Below, piece by piece: positions 50,246 through 62,266 of a DNA stretch of 64,000 bases. The notes beneath the pieces are model-generated. The model was not told the origin of the DNA, made no database searches, and was given only the letters and a program-made list of their open reading frames with translations. Position numbers and translations under genes: made by a program. The stretch is from assembly GCA_018287875.1 (NCBI GenBank), contig JAGVVL010000001.1, positions 558,001 through 622,000 of the forward strand, read 5' to 3'. The stretch is from Nigrospora sphaerica (taxonomy: Eukaryota > Ascomycota > Sordariomycetes > Amphisphaeriales > Apiosporaceae). Within the stretch, counting starts at the first letter, position 1, and every line of letters starts with the position of its first letter.

Positions 50246-53200
50246 ATGGCTACTCGCGGCGAGCACGCGCACACCATGGACCAACTATGGGAGGATGTCT
50301 CTGCTAGGTTCCACCAACGCACCGGCATGTCGCTTGACTTGAAACCTCCGAGGAACCTGAACGACTGTATCCAGGAGATTGATGTGATTCGAAAGCCAAG
50401 CGACGACTCGGAGCAAAAGGACACCCACAGCAGAACTGAAACGGCCAAGGAGTATGGACGAAATATTCTTCAATGTTTGAAGCTGCTTGGAGGCGTCGTC
50501 GCTGAGGGAGCTGCAACGGTATGTTGCCCGTCACTCAAACTTCCTAAAGGTGACTGGGCACCCGCTGACTATTTCCAGGTTTTCGCGCCGTCCAGTCTCT
50601 GCTTCAATGCCCTCTCCGTTTTGCTTGACATCCCTGAGCAGATCCATGCTTTCCATGGTGCTGTTGACGGCCTGTTCGAAGTCCTGTGGCCCAGCCTGAG
50701 CAATTTTGAGATCTACGGCAAGATCGAGCAATTCGACGACATCGAGCCCGAGCTGAGGCTTGCCATTCACAAACTCATGGCCAGTTTTGTGGACATCTGT
50801 GCTCTGTCCGTCGAGCTTCGTCAATCTGGAAAGTGGCGCAAGTTTAAAGTTGGCATGAAACTTGTCCTCTTGCAAGATGACTCCGGAGTCAAGGAGGAGA
50901 TCGAGCATTTCCAATCCCTCACGGCGGCACATGCATCGATCCAAGGCACTCAGAGCCTCAAAATATTACTGGAGTCCAAGAGCAATATCTTCACACTTCT
51001 ACAAAAGGCCTCCGACACCGGTGAGCAAGTCGAAAAGATTACCGGCACCGTGGGCCAGATCAAGGACTCTGAGGACAAACGCAACGCAAAGGAGATCCGG
51101 CTGGCCCAGCTTGCTAAGATAAAAAGGAAGCTCGACTTGACAGAGAAGTCACCCGAAGAGCTCGAAAAGGCACCAGTCAACAGGTCTACCAAGATTGGCG
51201 ACACCATGTGGGACTCGTGCGTCCCTGGCACCGCTCGTTGGTTCGAAAACCAGACCGAACACCCTGCCTACGCAAAGTGGGCGGATAGCAGCAACTCCGA
51301 CACCAACGCCATTCTCATTGTTAATGGCGAACAGAACACCGGGAAGTCCGTTTTGCTGTCAGCCATGGCCCGTACGCTCAGCTCTACCTACAAGTTACCC
51401 GAAAAGGCTTCCACACGAACATGGGTGGCTGCCTACTACTTCCCTACCTTTACGGGCAAGGAGGAGGACGTAAAACAGCCCATCGAGGTGGCCATGAAGT
51501 GCATTGCCTATCTACTGGCAGAGCAGGACGAGCTGTACGCAAAGATCCTGTCCAAATCCTTGGACGCCAAGCCCGGTCTTGAGAGATACCTCAAAGAGGC
51601 CTCTTGTCAGGAGCTCTGGGATCTTCTTGAAATCGGCTCTCCAAAGAACAAGTCGACCCACTACGTGATTTTGGATGGAATCGGAGGGCTTCCCGAACAG
51701 TTCCAACGAGTTCGAGATGAGTTCTTTAATATCCTGGCATCCGCCACAACTCGTCAGAGACGCCAAGAGAACCAGCCAGGGCCCAGATTTGCCATCTCTG
51801 TGAGACCGAGCACTCCTATCACGTCGCTAAAAGAGCTTTCATGGAAAATTGAGATCGGATTACACAGCATTCCAGACATACAAAAGTTCATTGACCATGG
51901 GCTCAAGGCCAAAGACCTCTTCCAGGATGGGGACGAGGACTCTGTCAGGATGAAGACGAAGATTCAGGATACACTCTCACGAGAAGTCAACGGCAACTTC
52001 GCCAAAGTTGGCGCAGCCATCGAGCAAATCAGCAGGGTGGTTGAAGCAGACGGGTTGGAATCTGACGTGGACAAGATCCTCCTAGCTTCAAACAAGGACG
52101 CAAGGTCAATGTCTGAGGAGGTTGTACGGCAGCTGCAAGAGCAACTTGGTGCCGATGAGATCAAAGAGCTGAACGAATTGTTGATTTGGGTGGTCCACGG
52201 GTACTTGTACTTCAACGTCCAAGGCCTGGAGGCTGCACTGGTCAGTCTCTTTTCAAATGTTTGTCCCTTTGGAAACCTCTGCTGACATTAGAACTATAAG
52301 TTCCTTCGTTTCAGGACTAGGCCAATGTTGAGGCTCGCAAAGAAGCTGGAACGGAAATACTCGTCCCTGATCAAAGTCCTTCCGAATGGAGACGTTAGCA
52401 TAATCGACGGCATGACCGACGTAATCACCAAACCGAGAACGGAGCAACGCCAGATCGAAGAGACTCCCAAGTTCGCCGCCACCATCACTATCACTCAGGG
52501 TGATTTAAGCAGTGTTCAAAGCTTCCTGTGGAGTCTCACACAAAAGCTCAATCATGATAGCTTGGGTTTTCGCCAACTTGCCGACCACAACAACGTCAAG
52601 GGCAACATCAAACTCGACGACTACGATGCTCACCTTGCCATTGTGAGATCGGCTCTGAACTTTCTTGCGGAGCCTCCGAATGAACGAACACAAGCCATAG
52701 GCCCCTACCTCATTTGCTATTTACCTGATCATCTCAAAGAGCTTGAGCAAGCAACTGGTCTCAACGCCCTTACAAACGCCGAAAAGATTGAGATTGGTGA
52801 GGGTGTCTACCACCTTTTCTTTTCCGACGCCGTGGAGGCGCACTGGAACAAATTCCAAAGTGCGATGTGGTATAGAGACGCCAGCGAGGTCACCATCTTC
52901 AGGCGCTGGCTGGCTGATCCCGTTGCCACAAGCCAGCTGCGTTATCTTGATCGCGAATGGCTTCAACAGGTCGAGCGTGATCCCAACCCGAACCAAGCGT
53001 TGCTGCGAAGAATCATGAAAAGGATGGCATGGCGCTGGCTGAGAGATACAGAATGGGATGCTGAGGACCCATTCAGATGGCTTCAAGGCCATCTCGCCAT
53101 GGTCAGTACCAGGAGCTACTGCATTTGAAAGACCTACTAACATTAGGACAGCCCCCAACGACTCTGGCTCGAGAAAGCAGTTCGGACGGAGATTCAAACG

Positions 53201-55041
53201 AAGCTTTGTCCCCCAAGACCAAGATAGTGACCATTGAAGATGTTGCACAATGGTGCAAGACCGTCTTGGAAGAGAAAACAGAAGATGCCCTTTGGTTCCA
53301 ACGCCTGGGCGAAACCTTCAATTGGAACGACCAAGCCGAGGACGGGATCAAAGCGTTCAACAAGGCCATTGAGCTTGGCGGCTCGGAAAAGGCGTGTTTC
53401 GAAGGCCTCGCACGTTGCTTTGCCGAGGAAAAGAGATTCTCAGAGGCTTGCGTACAGATGGAGAAGGTACTTTCGATTATGGAAAAGGAAGACCAGCCCG
53501 AGAAGTCCAAGATCGTTGAGAGCTGCTTTCGGCTGGCTGAGTGGTACGGTCATCTCGAACAGACTGAACGCGTCATGGAGTACGCCAACAAGGCTTTGAA
53601 GCGGTCACCGGAAGACACCGAGGCACAGTTTCAGGCACTACGCGTTTACCTGGACACCGGACGGGACACTCTGGCCACGCAGCTCCTACACCAGCTTTTG
53701 TGCACCCGAGATGAGCCAGCTCAGCCTTCGACAACGTTGCAGAAAGTGCTCGTTCATATGGTCAAAAACATCCACATCATCCGTTGGCAGAACCGGCATT
53801 TTCTCCACTGCTTCAATTTACTACAAGCGGATTCTGTCGCCTTCGAATCGTTCTTGGAGGCGATCGACGGCATCATTGGGGGCCGAGATGTTGAGGCTGA
53901 CGTGGTGGTAGCCATGCAGCTCTACAAGGGGGTAGGGCAGTACTATTTCGGCCACGAAACGGCAACAATGGCCCTCACACGCGATGCAGCCCGGTCTATG
54001 TGGCGACAATGTCTTGATAAGAGCATCGAGTTGGGGCAGTATACCCATCGTTACCAAGCTGCCACTCTACTGGCGTCTCACCATTTTGAGCACACCAGAG
54101 TGGCGGAAGAGTCGGACCACCATCATCAGATCCATGTCGAACGTCTCAGGACTCTTGCCGACCAAGAGGGCCATTCTACACTCTCAGCCGCCAGGACGTA
54201 CCTTGCTTCTCATTACATGCTTACAGGGAACCAGTCAGCGGCTCGGGCGGTCCTGTGGTCTTGTATGGAGCTGGCCTTCAACATGCTTTCGGACGACCTG
54301 GAGGGCAATGATTTGGATGCCTACTGCGACCTCGCGTGCATCTTGACACACCTCGGTGATGACGTCAATGCCCGTCTCGCATTTTCTCTCCGGCTGCCTT
54401 GGTTAGCAGGTTTGGAAACCATGGGCAGACTGCTCGATTTTGAGGAAACGTCCACCAAGGACTTGAGCGAAGAGCTTATGGCGACATTGCGGACCAGATG
54501 TTCCATATACGACGATATCAGCAGTCTGATAACGCAGGCGATGCAGATCCTGGAGGAGCTTGAGTCCAAAAGTACGCCCGAGGCGGAGTCGGCCAACAGT
54601 GCAAGCCGGGATCACGCAAGGATTCGAGACGTCTTACAACTGGCGTCCGGGAAGCCCCGTGTTTTTGGCTGGCTCAGCTGCAGTGGCTGTGATGTGGATT
54701 GGGGGTTTGATAGAGCCGTCTACCAGTGCCGGTACTGCTTCGCTACGTGCTTCTGCGACGACTGCCTAGCGAAGGTGCGCGAGGCCCCGATGACGAGCGG
54801 CAGCTTCGTGGCCCTCGCGTGCGACAAGTCGCACTCCTGGATGCTTGTGCCCAAACTAGACCGGAAGAGCTTTCTCAGAGCTTTCCGCGGCGACGTCTCC
54901 ATGGGCGCCACCATCATCAGAGGCGGCTCGCTGGTGGGCGGCACGGACGTACCGGCTGCCCAGTGGATCGACTCCTTGAAGAAACAATGGGGGTACACGG
55001 AAAAGGACAACCAGACGACTGCTGTTGCAGTGGAGGCGTAG
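50246..55041 (+). CDS. Goodbye-STAND-TPR protein with Cys-rich tail (NLR-like)
   Basis: Four exons: 50246-50518, 50579-52240, 52301-53101 and 53152-55041, all phase 0; the product is 1541 residues. A TAG at 52289-52291 is an alternative acceptor for exon 3 and would add three residues. The N-terminus (~10-130; LWEDVSARFHQRTGMSLDL) matches the fungal STAND N-terminal Goodbye domain. The ATPase has Walker A GEQNTGKS at ~341-348 and a Walker B ending at VILDG (D457). Helical sequence follows, then a TPR-like superhelix from ~930 (ALWFQRLGETFNWNDQAEDGIKAF and later units). At ~1422-1470 a Cys-rich module has CSGC, then CRYC, CFC and CDDC, with a later CDKSH, resembling a ZZ-type zinc-binding fold. 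Such proteins are thought to be signalling switches with a nucleotide-controlled ATPase; the trigger and output are unknown. Confidence 0.88.
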
Positions 55042-57369
55042 GTTTGCGGGGGCGATGACAAACCTCCCTCCCCTTTTTCATCGCTGCCATCAAAACCCAG
55101 GGTCCAGGTGTCCATCTCATGAGAGCCTGAGCCTAGCATCGGAGCAAAATGTGCAATCAAATCTCTACCTTTGCCTCCAGCTCGTCGAATACACCTTCTT
55201 CTGCCGCCAGCGTCCCTGGTGGCACCACCGTGTAATTGTTACGTTTTCTCGACAAGGGGAAAGTGTGTACTTTGGCTACCGGGAAAAGAGGGCTGTTGGG
55301 GAGGAGATCACATTCTTCTACTGCTCTACCGTAAAATAACGTAATTCGCCACCCCGGTTGTCCAAACATCATTGTTATGTCCAGGGATGCTATCTAGTAC
55401 TTCTCTGGGGTTTGACCCTAGCACTGCATCCTGACCCCGATACATACATACGTACTGTATACGATTCTCATCGGCTGATACTTCACGGTCCTCTGGATAA
55501 ATAACCATGGATACAAACCCCCACGGTTCGTCCTCGACCGCTATTTTTCAGGTCAGTTTGACAGTGATGAAACAACACCACCCGAGTGAGTAATTTAACA
55601 CCGTTCTTAGCCGGAAGAATAGCACGAGTACCCACGAGTTTCCGTCCGGAGCAGAAGCATCAGCGACGATTGACGCAGTCAGGATACATTGAGTGGGGTT
55701 TCTGCGGCATTAGTGAGTGGTGAGCTAAGCTTTGGGCGATAGGCTGGCCAGTCGCCGGCAGGAAGGGGGTGAGTCGGAAGTATAAGGATGTTCAAGGGGG
55801 AGGGCTCCTACCCCGAGACAACCAAGCCCAGCAGGCTCGCTGGTATACCATGGGGAATAAATGTGAAACTCTCGCAAAAAGAGCACTAGACTGAACCGGC
55901 AATATGATGTAGCATTGGAGCTCCTCGAATGAACCGCTCCCGACCAAAAATGGTGAATAGGCGGCCCTCTATGGTCTCCATATTTCCCAAAGTTGCCGTT
56001 TGTGTTCTGTGATCTTCTTTGTCATACATCGAACAACAGTTCCGTGAACACCAGCGTGAAGCTGCAGGTGTCCCCTCGAGAGGTGAAACCTGCATTAGCA
56101 TAATACGCAGAATCAACTGACGATGTCAATCTACTAGTACGACCTCATGAACCGTCTTACTCCAATCTGTACAAGAACTGCAATGCTCGAGTCAAGGCAA
56201 CCGAAATATGCTGTTTCCTCTCGTGCCGTACATACCTAACCAATAAAGGTGCTTTACCATACACAAGCATCTCATGAAGGAACCAACCGCGAGATCGGAG
56301 TAGCACCTCGTCATTCTACGCCTCCTCATGCCGGAGCCCGCGAGCTCAGGTTGTAAGTGTATCGGCTTTGCTCAACTACCCAAAGTAGAGTTACTAGTTC
56401 GGGTTACTCGCCGATCACCGTGCCACGGGCACATAGGAGAGAAGGCGACCCAGTTCGCCTTCGCCAAAACTGCTGCACGCGTGGTGACGCTAGAGGTAGT
56501 TGGTCACTAATGAAAACATAGAGGTCCCGGATACCCAGGAAACAGGGCAATTCGTGAGTGTGGAGGGAAGGGGGAGTGGAACAACAGAACCAAAAGGCAC
56601 ACTTTTACGGGGACTGCGCGACGGCTGGCCGATCTTGCGGCATGTCGAGACACACATACAACCGCGACTGGCGGATCTAATCGCGGCGATGAGCAGAAGC
56701 GCTCCTCTCCGACGAAGATGAAAGACGGCAACGGCATTCTACGGCCAATTCCGCCCGAGGAAAATCTACCCGCGGCTCTCGGTATGGCATGCCGGGTTTT
56801 CTCCACCATGCATGGCTCGCTTCCTTTCGCTGTCCCGGTACGACCCAAACATGCCGTGTTCACGGGGCATCACCACAGAGCCAACTTGCCGCACGCCATA
56901 GACGGAAGGGAACTCACGAACCAACGTCACGCCTTTCCCGCACCATTCGCCATGCTGTCATCGTTGGCCATTGCCACACGGGTGGCTCTGGTAAAGACGT
57001 CACCACCGCCATCCCATCCGGCGAGCGTCTGCTAACGCGACATTCCAGCTCGTCGGCGGGACCGGCGGCGTATCTTGCGGCCGCGATGGTACGTTGCGCG
57101 GTAGCTACCGGCAGGCCGCGTAGTCCTCATCTTTTCCAACCCGTGGCGAGTGCGGCGAGGAAGAAAAGCTCACGCGGCAATAGGCTCTATCGATCCGCTT
57201 GCGGAGCGTCTCAAATTGCGCCTCGCTGGATCAGTCGGCGGCGGAGGGTCGCGTGGGCAACAGGGCCCTGAACGGCGGCTGCTTCACTTGGGCTGGAAAT
57301 CGCCGGCAAATACATGAGGGGTGCGAATGGTATTTCGATAGCGGCGACCCGTTCATTCCAAGCTTTAGA

Positions 57370-57522
57370 ATGGCCGTGTCCGACTACACCTTCGAGCTCC
57401 TGGCCGTCGTACTCTGCTTGGCAATGCTCCTGCTCAACTACTTGCTGCTGCGACGTGACGGCAGCTCACCTCATGGGCGCGGTAATCCGACTGTATCAAA
57501 TCCCGCGAAAATTCAGAGATAA
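57370..57522 (+). CDS. possible small membrane protein, 50 residues
   Basis: The ATG at 57370 opens a frame whose residues 8-27 are an unbroken hydrophobic helix (LELLAVV-like, then LLNYLLL), followed by RRDGSSPHG. This looks like a membrane anchor. It may be a genuine small protein or the N-terminal remnant of a larger gene. It ends six bases before another short frame. I do not recognise it. Confidence 0.2.
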   Translation: MAVSDYTFELLAVVLCLAMLLLNYLLLRRDGSSPHGRGNPTVSNPAKIQR

Positions 57523-57528
57523 CGATAG

Positions 57529-57648
57529 ATGGTTGACGGCTCAGCACGGGGTTATAAACAACAGTGGCTTGGCATCCCCAGCGCGCAGACGGCACAGGAC
57601 TTCTTCGAATCGTGGGGTAGACTAGCAGGCAAGAAGAATCGAGTGTAG
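57529..57648 (+). CDS. possible 39-residue frame or gene remnant
   Basis: Starts MVDGSARGYKQQWLGIP and runs through TAQDFFESWGRLAGKK. The composition is protein-like, but the frame is very short. It could be the last exon of a gene whose first exon is the hydrophobic frame just upstream, but I find no convincing splice pair linking them in phase. Confidence 0.15.
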   Translation: MVDGSARGYKQQWLGIPSAQTAQDFFESWGRLAGKKNRV

Positions 57649-57853
57649 ATTTCTATCACTCGACATCTCGGGACCCTGGCACTAGGCTTTGAGTCGCTTC
57701 AAGGCAAAACATATCAAAACAGAATTAAGGATTGCCGAATTATCCACCGCAAAAGATAAGATTCGGAGAGCGAGGCGAGGTGAGGGTGTCGGAAAGAAAT
57801 GAAAAAAAAGAAAGGTCGAGTTACTCCATTTGATGGAGTGCATCGGGAATTGA

Positions 57854-57925
57854 GCCCAATGCGGGGGTCGAACCCGCAACCTTGAGATTAAGAGTCTCAC
57901 GCTCTACCGATTGAGCTAACCGGGC
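57854..57925 (-). tRNA. tRNA-Lys (anticodon CUU)
   Basis: The 72-base cloverleaf reads GCCCGGTTAGCTCAATCGGT at its 5' end. The acceptor stem pairs GCCCGGT with ATTGGGC (two G-U pairs). The D stem is GCTC/GAGC, the anticodon loop CTCTTAA sits on a TGAGA/TCTCA stem, and the T arm is GCGGG-TTCGACC-CCCGC. Bases 34-36 are CTT, so it reads AAG for lysine. There is no intron. The A box and B box promoters lie inside the gene as usual for RNA polymerase III. Confidence 0.96.
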
Positions 57926-59176
57926 GGAGGCTTGTTGTTGACGGATGGTCACTTATACATGTATATTAAGTTGATTTCACAGTGGCTGAGGAGAATGGAT
58001 GATGTGTGGCTGGGATGGCGTCGTTAGGTGGACCTGACGCCCACCCATGAGGTTGATTACCTTAGGTGGCTCGTGGATAAGACAGTTTCAATGATAGCCA
58101 ATATATGCTCGGTAATCGTACTTAGTCGAGGTATATAGCCAGTGCCAAGGTAATAGGTAGTGCTATTGCGAGCCGTCGAGGTTTCAGCTGTGATGCATCA
58201 TGGTCCATCCCATCACACATGGATTCCTGGCCTCGGGCACTATGTTGCGAACGAGGGAAAAAAAGAGTGGCCCGATTGTTATTCCGAGCTTGGCCCGATC
58301 TTGACTAGCGCGGCGTGATCACGCTTCCGCAACACTGGAATGAATGCGAGCGTGGTACTGCTCAGACTTCACACTGCACACCTTGACTCCCGAGGAACGT
58401 AATTGTAATCGGCATCAGGATAATTGTCCTCGTGCCGGCGTGAGCGTGATTTCGCGGATCAAGCCCATCCCAGCTGCTTTGGCGGAGGGTGTTTGCTGCT
58501 TCTTCCGGCTGCCCCCGGTTCGCGCTTCCGTGTGGCTCGCTAGGAACGTGGAAGTGAGAGCGCGAGCGCGGACGGACGTGGGCCCCCAAATTCATTCCAC
58601 ATTCAATCCCTCAGCCCAGTCATCCATTCGTTGCGCCCGCCCATTGCATTCGCCGCGCGCACGCGTGTATACGTTGCGTGAGTGCACACTCCAGCTTCAG
58701 CTTCAGCCCCAGCCTTGCCTGCCGTCAGAGCGAGGGTGAGAGAAAGAGAGGGAGAGAGAAAGAAGAGAGAACCGGCCAGCCAAGCCAACAGCAGCAGCAG
58801 CAGCAGCAGTCAGCAAGGCAAGCAGCATTTGGGACGAGTCCAAGCCAGCCTGGCACTCGAAAGCCACCCCAGCCCATCCACTATCAATTCCTACGGCAGT
58901 CGCCCGCTGCCGTCGCGCAACAAGGCAGGGAAAAAGGCAGCAACGCGACGAGCCACCCTGCAACTAAAAATCGGCCCCGAACCTGGACCTGACCTGGACC
59001 CGGACCTGGACCTGGAGCAGCACCTGCACCTGCAACCGGGACCAGCACCACCACCTGCCAGACCCGCGCCGAACATCAACGTCGACGCTTCCCGTTTTTA
59101 GGGCGACACCGACCACCCGGCCGCCCCCAGGATTGCGTCGCAGCCTCCGCGTCGCGTGTTTTTTTGTCACGTCGCC
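57926..59176. other. promoter and long 5' leader of the Pro/Gln-rich protein gene
   Basis: About 1.25 kb. From 58347 to 59176 the plus strand contains no ATG at all. This stretch carries a GA-rich tract at 58726-58771, (CAG)7 at 58789-58809 and repeated ACCTGG-like words around 58981-59040. It looks like a long transcribed leader. Confidence 0.5.
58789..58809 (+). repeat. (CAG)7 in the presumed 5' leader
   Basis: Seven uninterrupted CAG units directly after a purine-rich GA tract, upstream of the large gene starting at 59177. Confidence 0.95.
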
Positions 59177-62100
59177 ATGGCCTCTCCCGCCGTGGCCTCG
59201 ATGCCGAATGGCCTGGCCGACCCGGCGCATCACCACCAACCACCGCATCCGCCGCCCGACGCCAGCGCCCCGTCCCCCGCCCGCGACGACGACGGCGACG
59301 TCGACATGGCCGACGATGCAGCCTCTCAGTCCTCCGCCAAGCGCAAACGCGAGCACAGCGACGCGCTCCTGCCGAGTGACGATGTCGCCGCCCAAGAGCT
59401 CCACCCCAACGGCATTGACGAGTCTCCCACCGACGCTGATAGGAACATGATTCGCAATTATCTGCTAGTCCTCGAGACGTACGTACCTCGCCAACGCGCG
59501 CCATGCCCCCCGTTCAACTAGCCCGAGGCCCATCCTCCCGCGCCTCCATTACCCACCCTCCCCATGCTGCCCTCTCCCCTCGCCGCCATTTGTTACTGAC
59601 AGCTCCTCGTTTGCAGCTACGACGCGACCCCGTCGCTTCTCAAACGCGCCCTGCCCGATCCTGATTCCACCCAAGAGCCCTTCGCCAAGCGACAGAAGCC
59701 TGCCGATAGTGACGAGGACGCCGTCCTGTGCGTCGCCGACAAGGCCGCCCGCGATCAATATGCCAACCTCGAGGCTGTTCTCCGCGATATCAAGGCCTGC
59801 GTGAAGGACCAGCTGGCCGAGTTGCAGGCTGTCAGCCCCGGCGAGGCTACCAAGGCCAATGATGAGGCAATCGCCAAAACCATCGCCTTTGGTCAAAAGG
59901 CCTCGGAATTCTTCCGCCGTGAGGCCACCTACCCCAACCCAACTCGTGATGCCGCCACCCTCCGGGCCCTGGACGCGGCCGGCGATCTCCAGTCCAACGC
60001 GAGTGGGAACATTGTTCTCAGCATCTATGGCGACGCCCAGAGAACTCGACAGCTCTTCTCTAGTCTCCAGCAGCGGCTTGTCACCCCCGAGCACCCCGAG
60101 GGCGTTATCCAGCCGCTGCGGGAAGGCAGCCTCCCCCCCGGCGTCAAGACGGCAAAAGCTATCCCCTTTTCCTTTCCTTCGGCCGTGGAAAAAGAGAAGA
60201 AGGCCAAGACGCTGGGCCAGCTCTTCCCCGCCCCCAGCAACCTGCCCTCGCTACAGCCGCCCAAGGCACCCAAGAGCACGACCAAGGGCGTTCAGGTCGG
60301 CTGGCACCACCCCGAGCTAACGGAGAAGTCCAAGTATCGCGCCGGCTCGTATTTTGGCCAGACCATCTCCACAGGACGGTGGCTTGACTACAGCAACGCT
60401 GCCCCCCCTTCGCAAATCATGACGAAGCAGCGGGAACGGGCGCTCAGCCTGGCGGGGACCAAGCCGTCCACCACAGACCTCGAGATGACCGAGATGGAGT
60501 CGCTGTTCCGAGGTGCTTTCTCCAGCTTCGCGCCGACCAGGGACGACTCGGCTGCCATGGTCTCTTCCGGACTCATCAGCCAGACAACGTGGTGGCAGAA
60601 GGTGGGAAAACGCAATTTCGACCGCTTGATCGAGGAGGAGCTGGGCGAAGAGCCAGCCGAGGAGGCCGTCAAGGACGAGCAAGTCGAGGTCGAGTTGGAC
60701 GAGGATCTGATCAACGAGGCTATCGAGACGTGGGACGACAAGATTGACCCCAGCCTCGAGGAGCTGTGCAACCCCAAGAAGTCACAAGAGGAAAAGGACA
60801 TCGACGAACTGCTCGAGGAGATCTCGGACATGATCCAGACGCTGATTTCGTTCCAAAAGAACCGCAACTTGTCCCTGCCTTCCACCCAGCGGAGCCACAA
60901 TGCCGACCCTGCGAACAATGACATGCTAACGGCGGGGTCGCCCGTGCAGCCCTCGGCGGAGGAGACGGCGACGTACGAGGCTCTTCAGGCGCAGTTGCTC
61001 CTCATCATCAAGACGCTGCCGCCCTTCGCCGTGGCTCGTCTCAACTCGGACAAGCTGGAAGAGCTGAACATCAGCACGAAGCTGGAAATACGCACCGACG
61101 AGTACCAGGGCGTGATGGAGGAGGACGAGAGCGCCGCCCGAGCCCGGGCAGCGGCCCAGCAGCAGGCGGCCGCCGCTCGGCCCGCCAGTCACCGGTCGTC
61201 CAGTTCATCGAGCAACCTGCAGTACAACAACCAGCCGTACCAGGGCAACAATCGTGGGGGGGCCATGCCGAACCAAGCCTACTACGGGCCACAGACACCG
61301 GTACGACCCGCGTCGGGCATGCAGCGGCCGCCGGCAACGATGCCGCCGGCCTATGCGCAGCAGCAGCCGCCGCCGCCGTCGCGCGGTGCACCACCGCCCA
61401 CGGGCTACAGGCCGCCCAACGGATACCCGGCCGCCGCGCCCAGCTACGGCCAGCACGGCCAGCAGTACCCGCCCAAGCCGCCGTACAACCAGCCCGGTGC
61501 GAATCCTTACGGGACGCCGGCTCAGAGCCGTCCGCCCCAGTTTCAGCACCAGCCGCAGCCGCCGTACCACAACATGGCCAGCGCCAGCCCGCAGGCGCGC
61601 TACCCGGCCCAGGCGCCCGGTCCGCAACCGCCCTACCCGCAGCAACCACACCAATACCCGCCCCAGCAGCCCATGCAGCCCGGCACGCCCTCGCATGCGC
61701 CGCCGTACCACCCGTATGTTAATGGCACGCCCAGCATGCCGCCCCGGAATGCGTCTCCCCATGTGCCTCACCAGCAGGCACCCCCCTACACGCAGCCCGT
61801 CCCGCAGCACGCGCCGCCGCCGCAGCAGTACCAGCACCAGCCGCCGCACGCTGGTGCCTATAACCCCAACGCTACGCCCTCGCGGCGGCCTAGCTATGGC
61901 GGACCCCCTAATGTGGGCAACGGTCCGCAACCGCGATTTTATCCACCTGCTGGTAACTCCCCAATGCCGCAACACCACCCCAACCCTAGCCAAAGCCAAC
62001 CAAACTCCCAGGCACCCCCGTTCCAAACGTCAATCAGTCCGCTCCAGGTCCAGCAGGCCATGGACCAGGCCAAGGCTAGATTCGAGAACCAGAAGCACGC

Positions 62101-62266
62101 GCAGCGGTCCAACGAGGGCCCGCGCAACTCGATATCGGGACAAGGACAGGTCGGCGCCCCGATTGGGGCGCCCGTCGGGCTGGGCGGCCTTGGCCTCAGC
62201 GGTGCGCGGCCGCCCGCGACCAACGGCAACCACACCGGCGCGGCACAGACGGGACTATCAGGATAG
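59177..62266 (+). CDS. fungal-conserved, probably nuclear protein with Pro/Gln-rich tail
   Basis: Exon 1 at 59177-59478 and exon 2 at 59617-62266 (phase 2, donor GTACGT, acceptor GCAG); the product is 983 residues. The ATG has a strong context (GTCGCCATGG). The junction gives VLETYDATPSLLKRAL. The N-terminus is acidic with a KRKR basic patch and a second basic FAKRQK stretch, suggesting nuclear import. The central region has well-formed segments: VQVGWHHPELTEKSKYRAG, YFGQTISTGRWLDY, KQRERALSLAG, LEMTEMESLFRGAFSSFAP and TTWWQKVGKRNFDRLIEEE. A helical part around 550-610 includes LLLIIKTLPPFAVARLN. From ~630 onward it is Pro/Gln/Tyr-rich low complexity. I know no function; the layout fits a transcription or chromatin co-regulator, as inference. 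Confidence 0.85.

Larger units (their letters stand above)
55042..57853. other. long intergenic region with two tiny frames
   Basis: About 2.8 kb without a firm gene. Two short adjacent plus-strand frames at 57370-57648 are listed separately. The rest has only unsupported frames. Confidence 0.45.
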
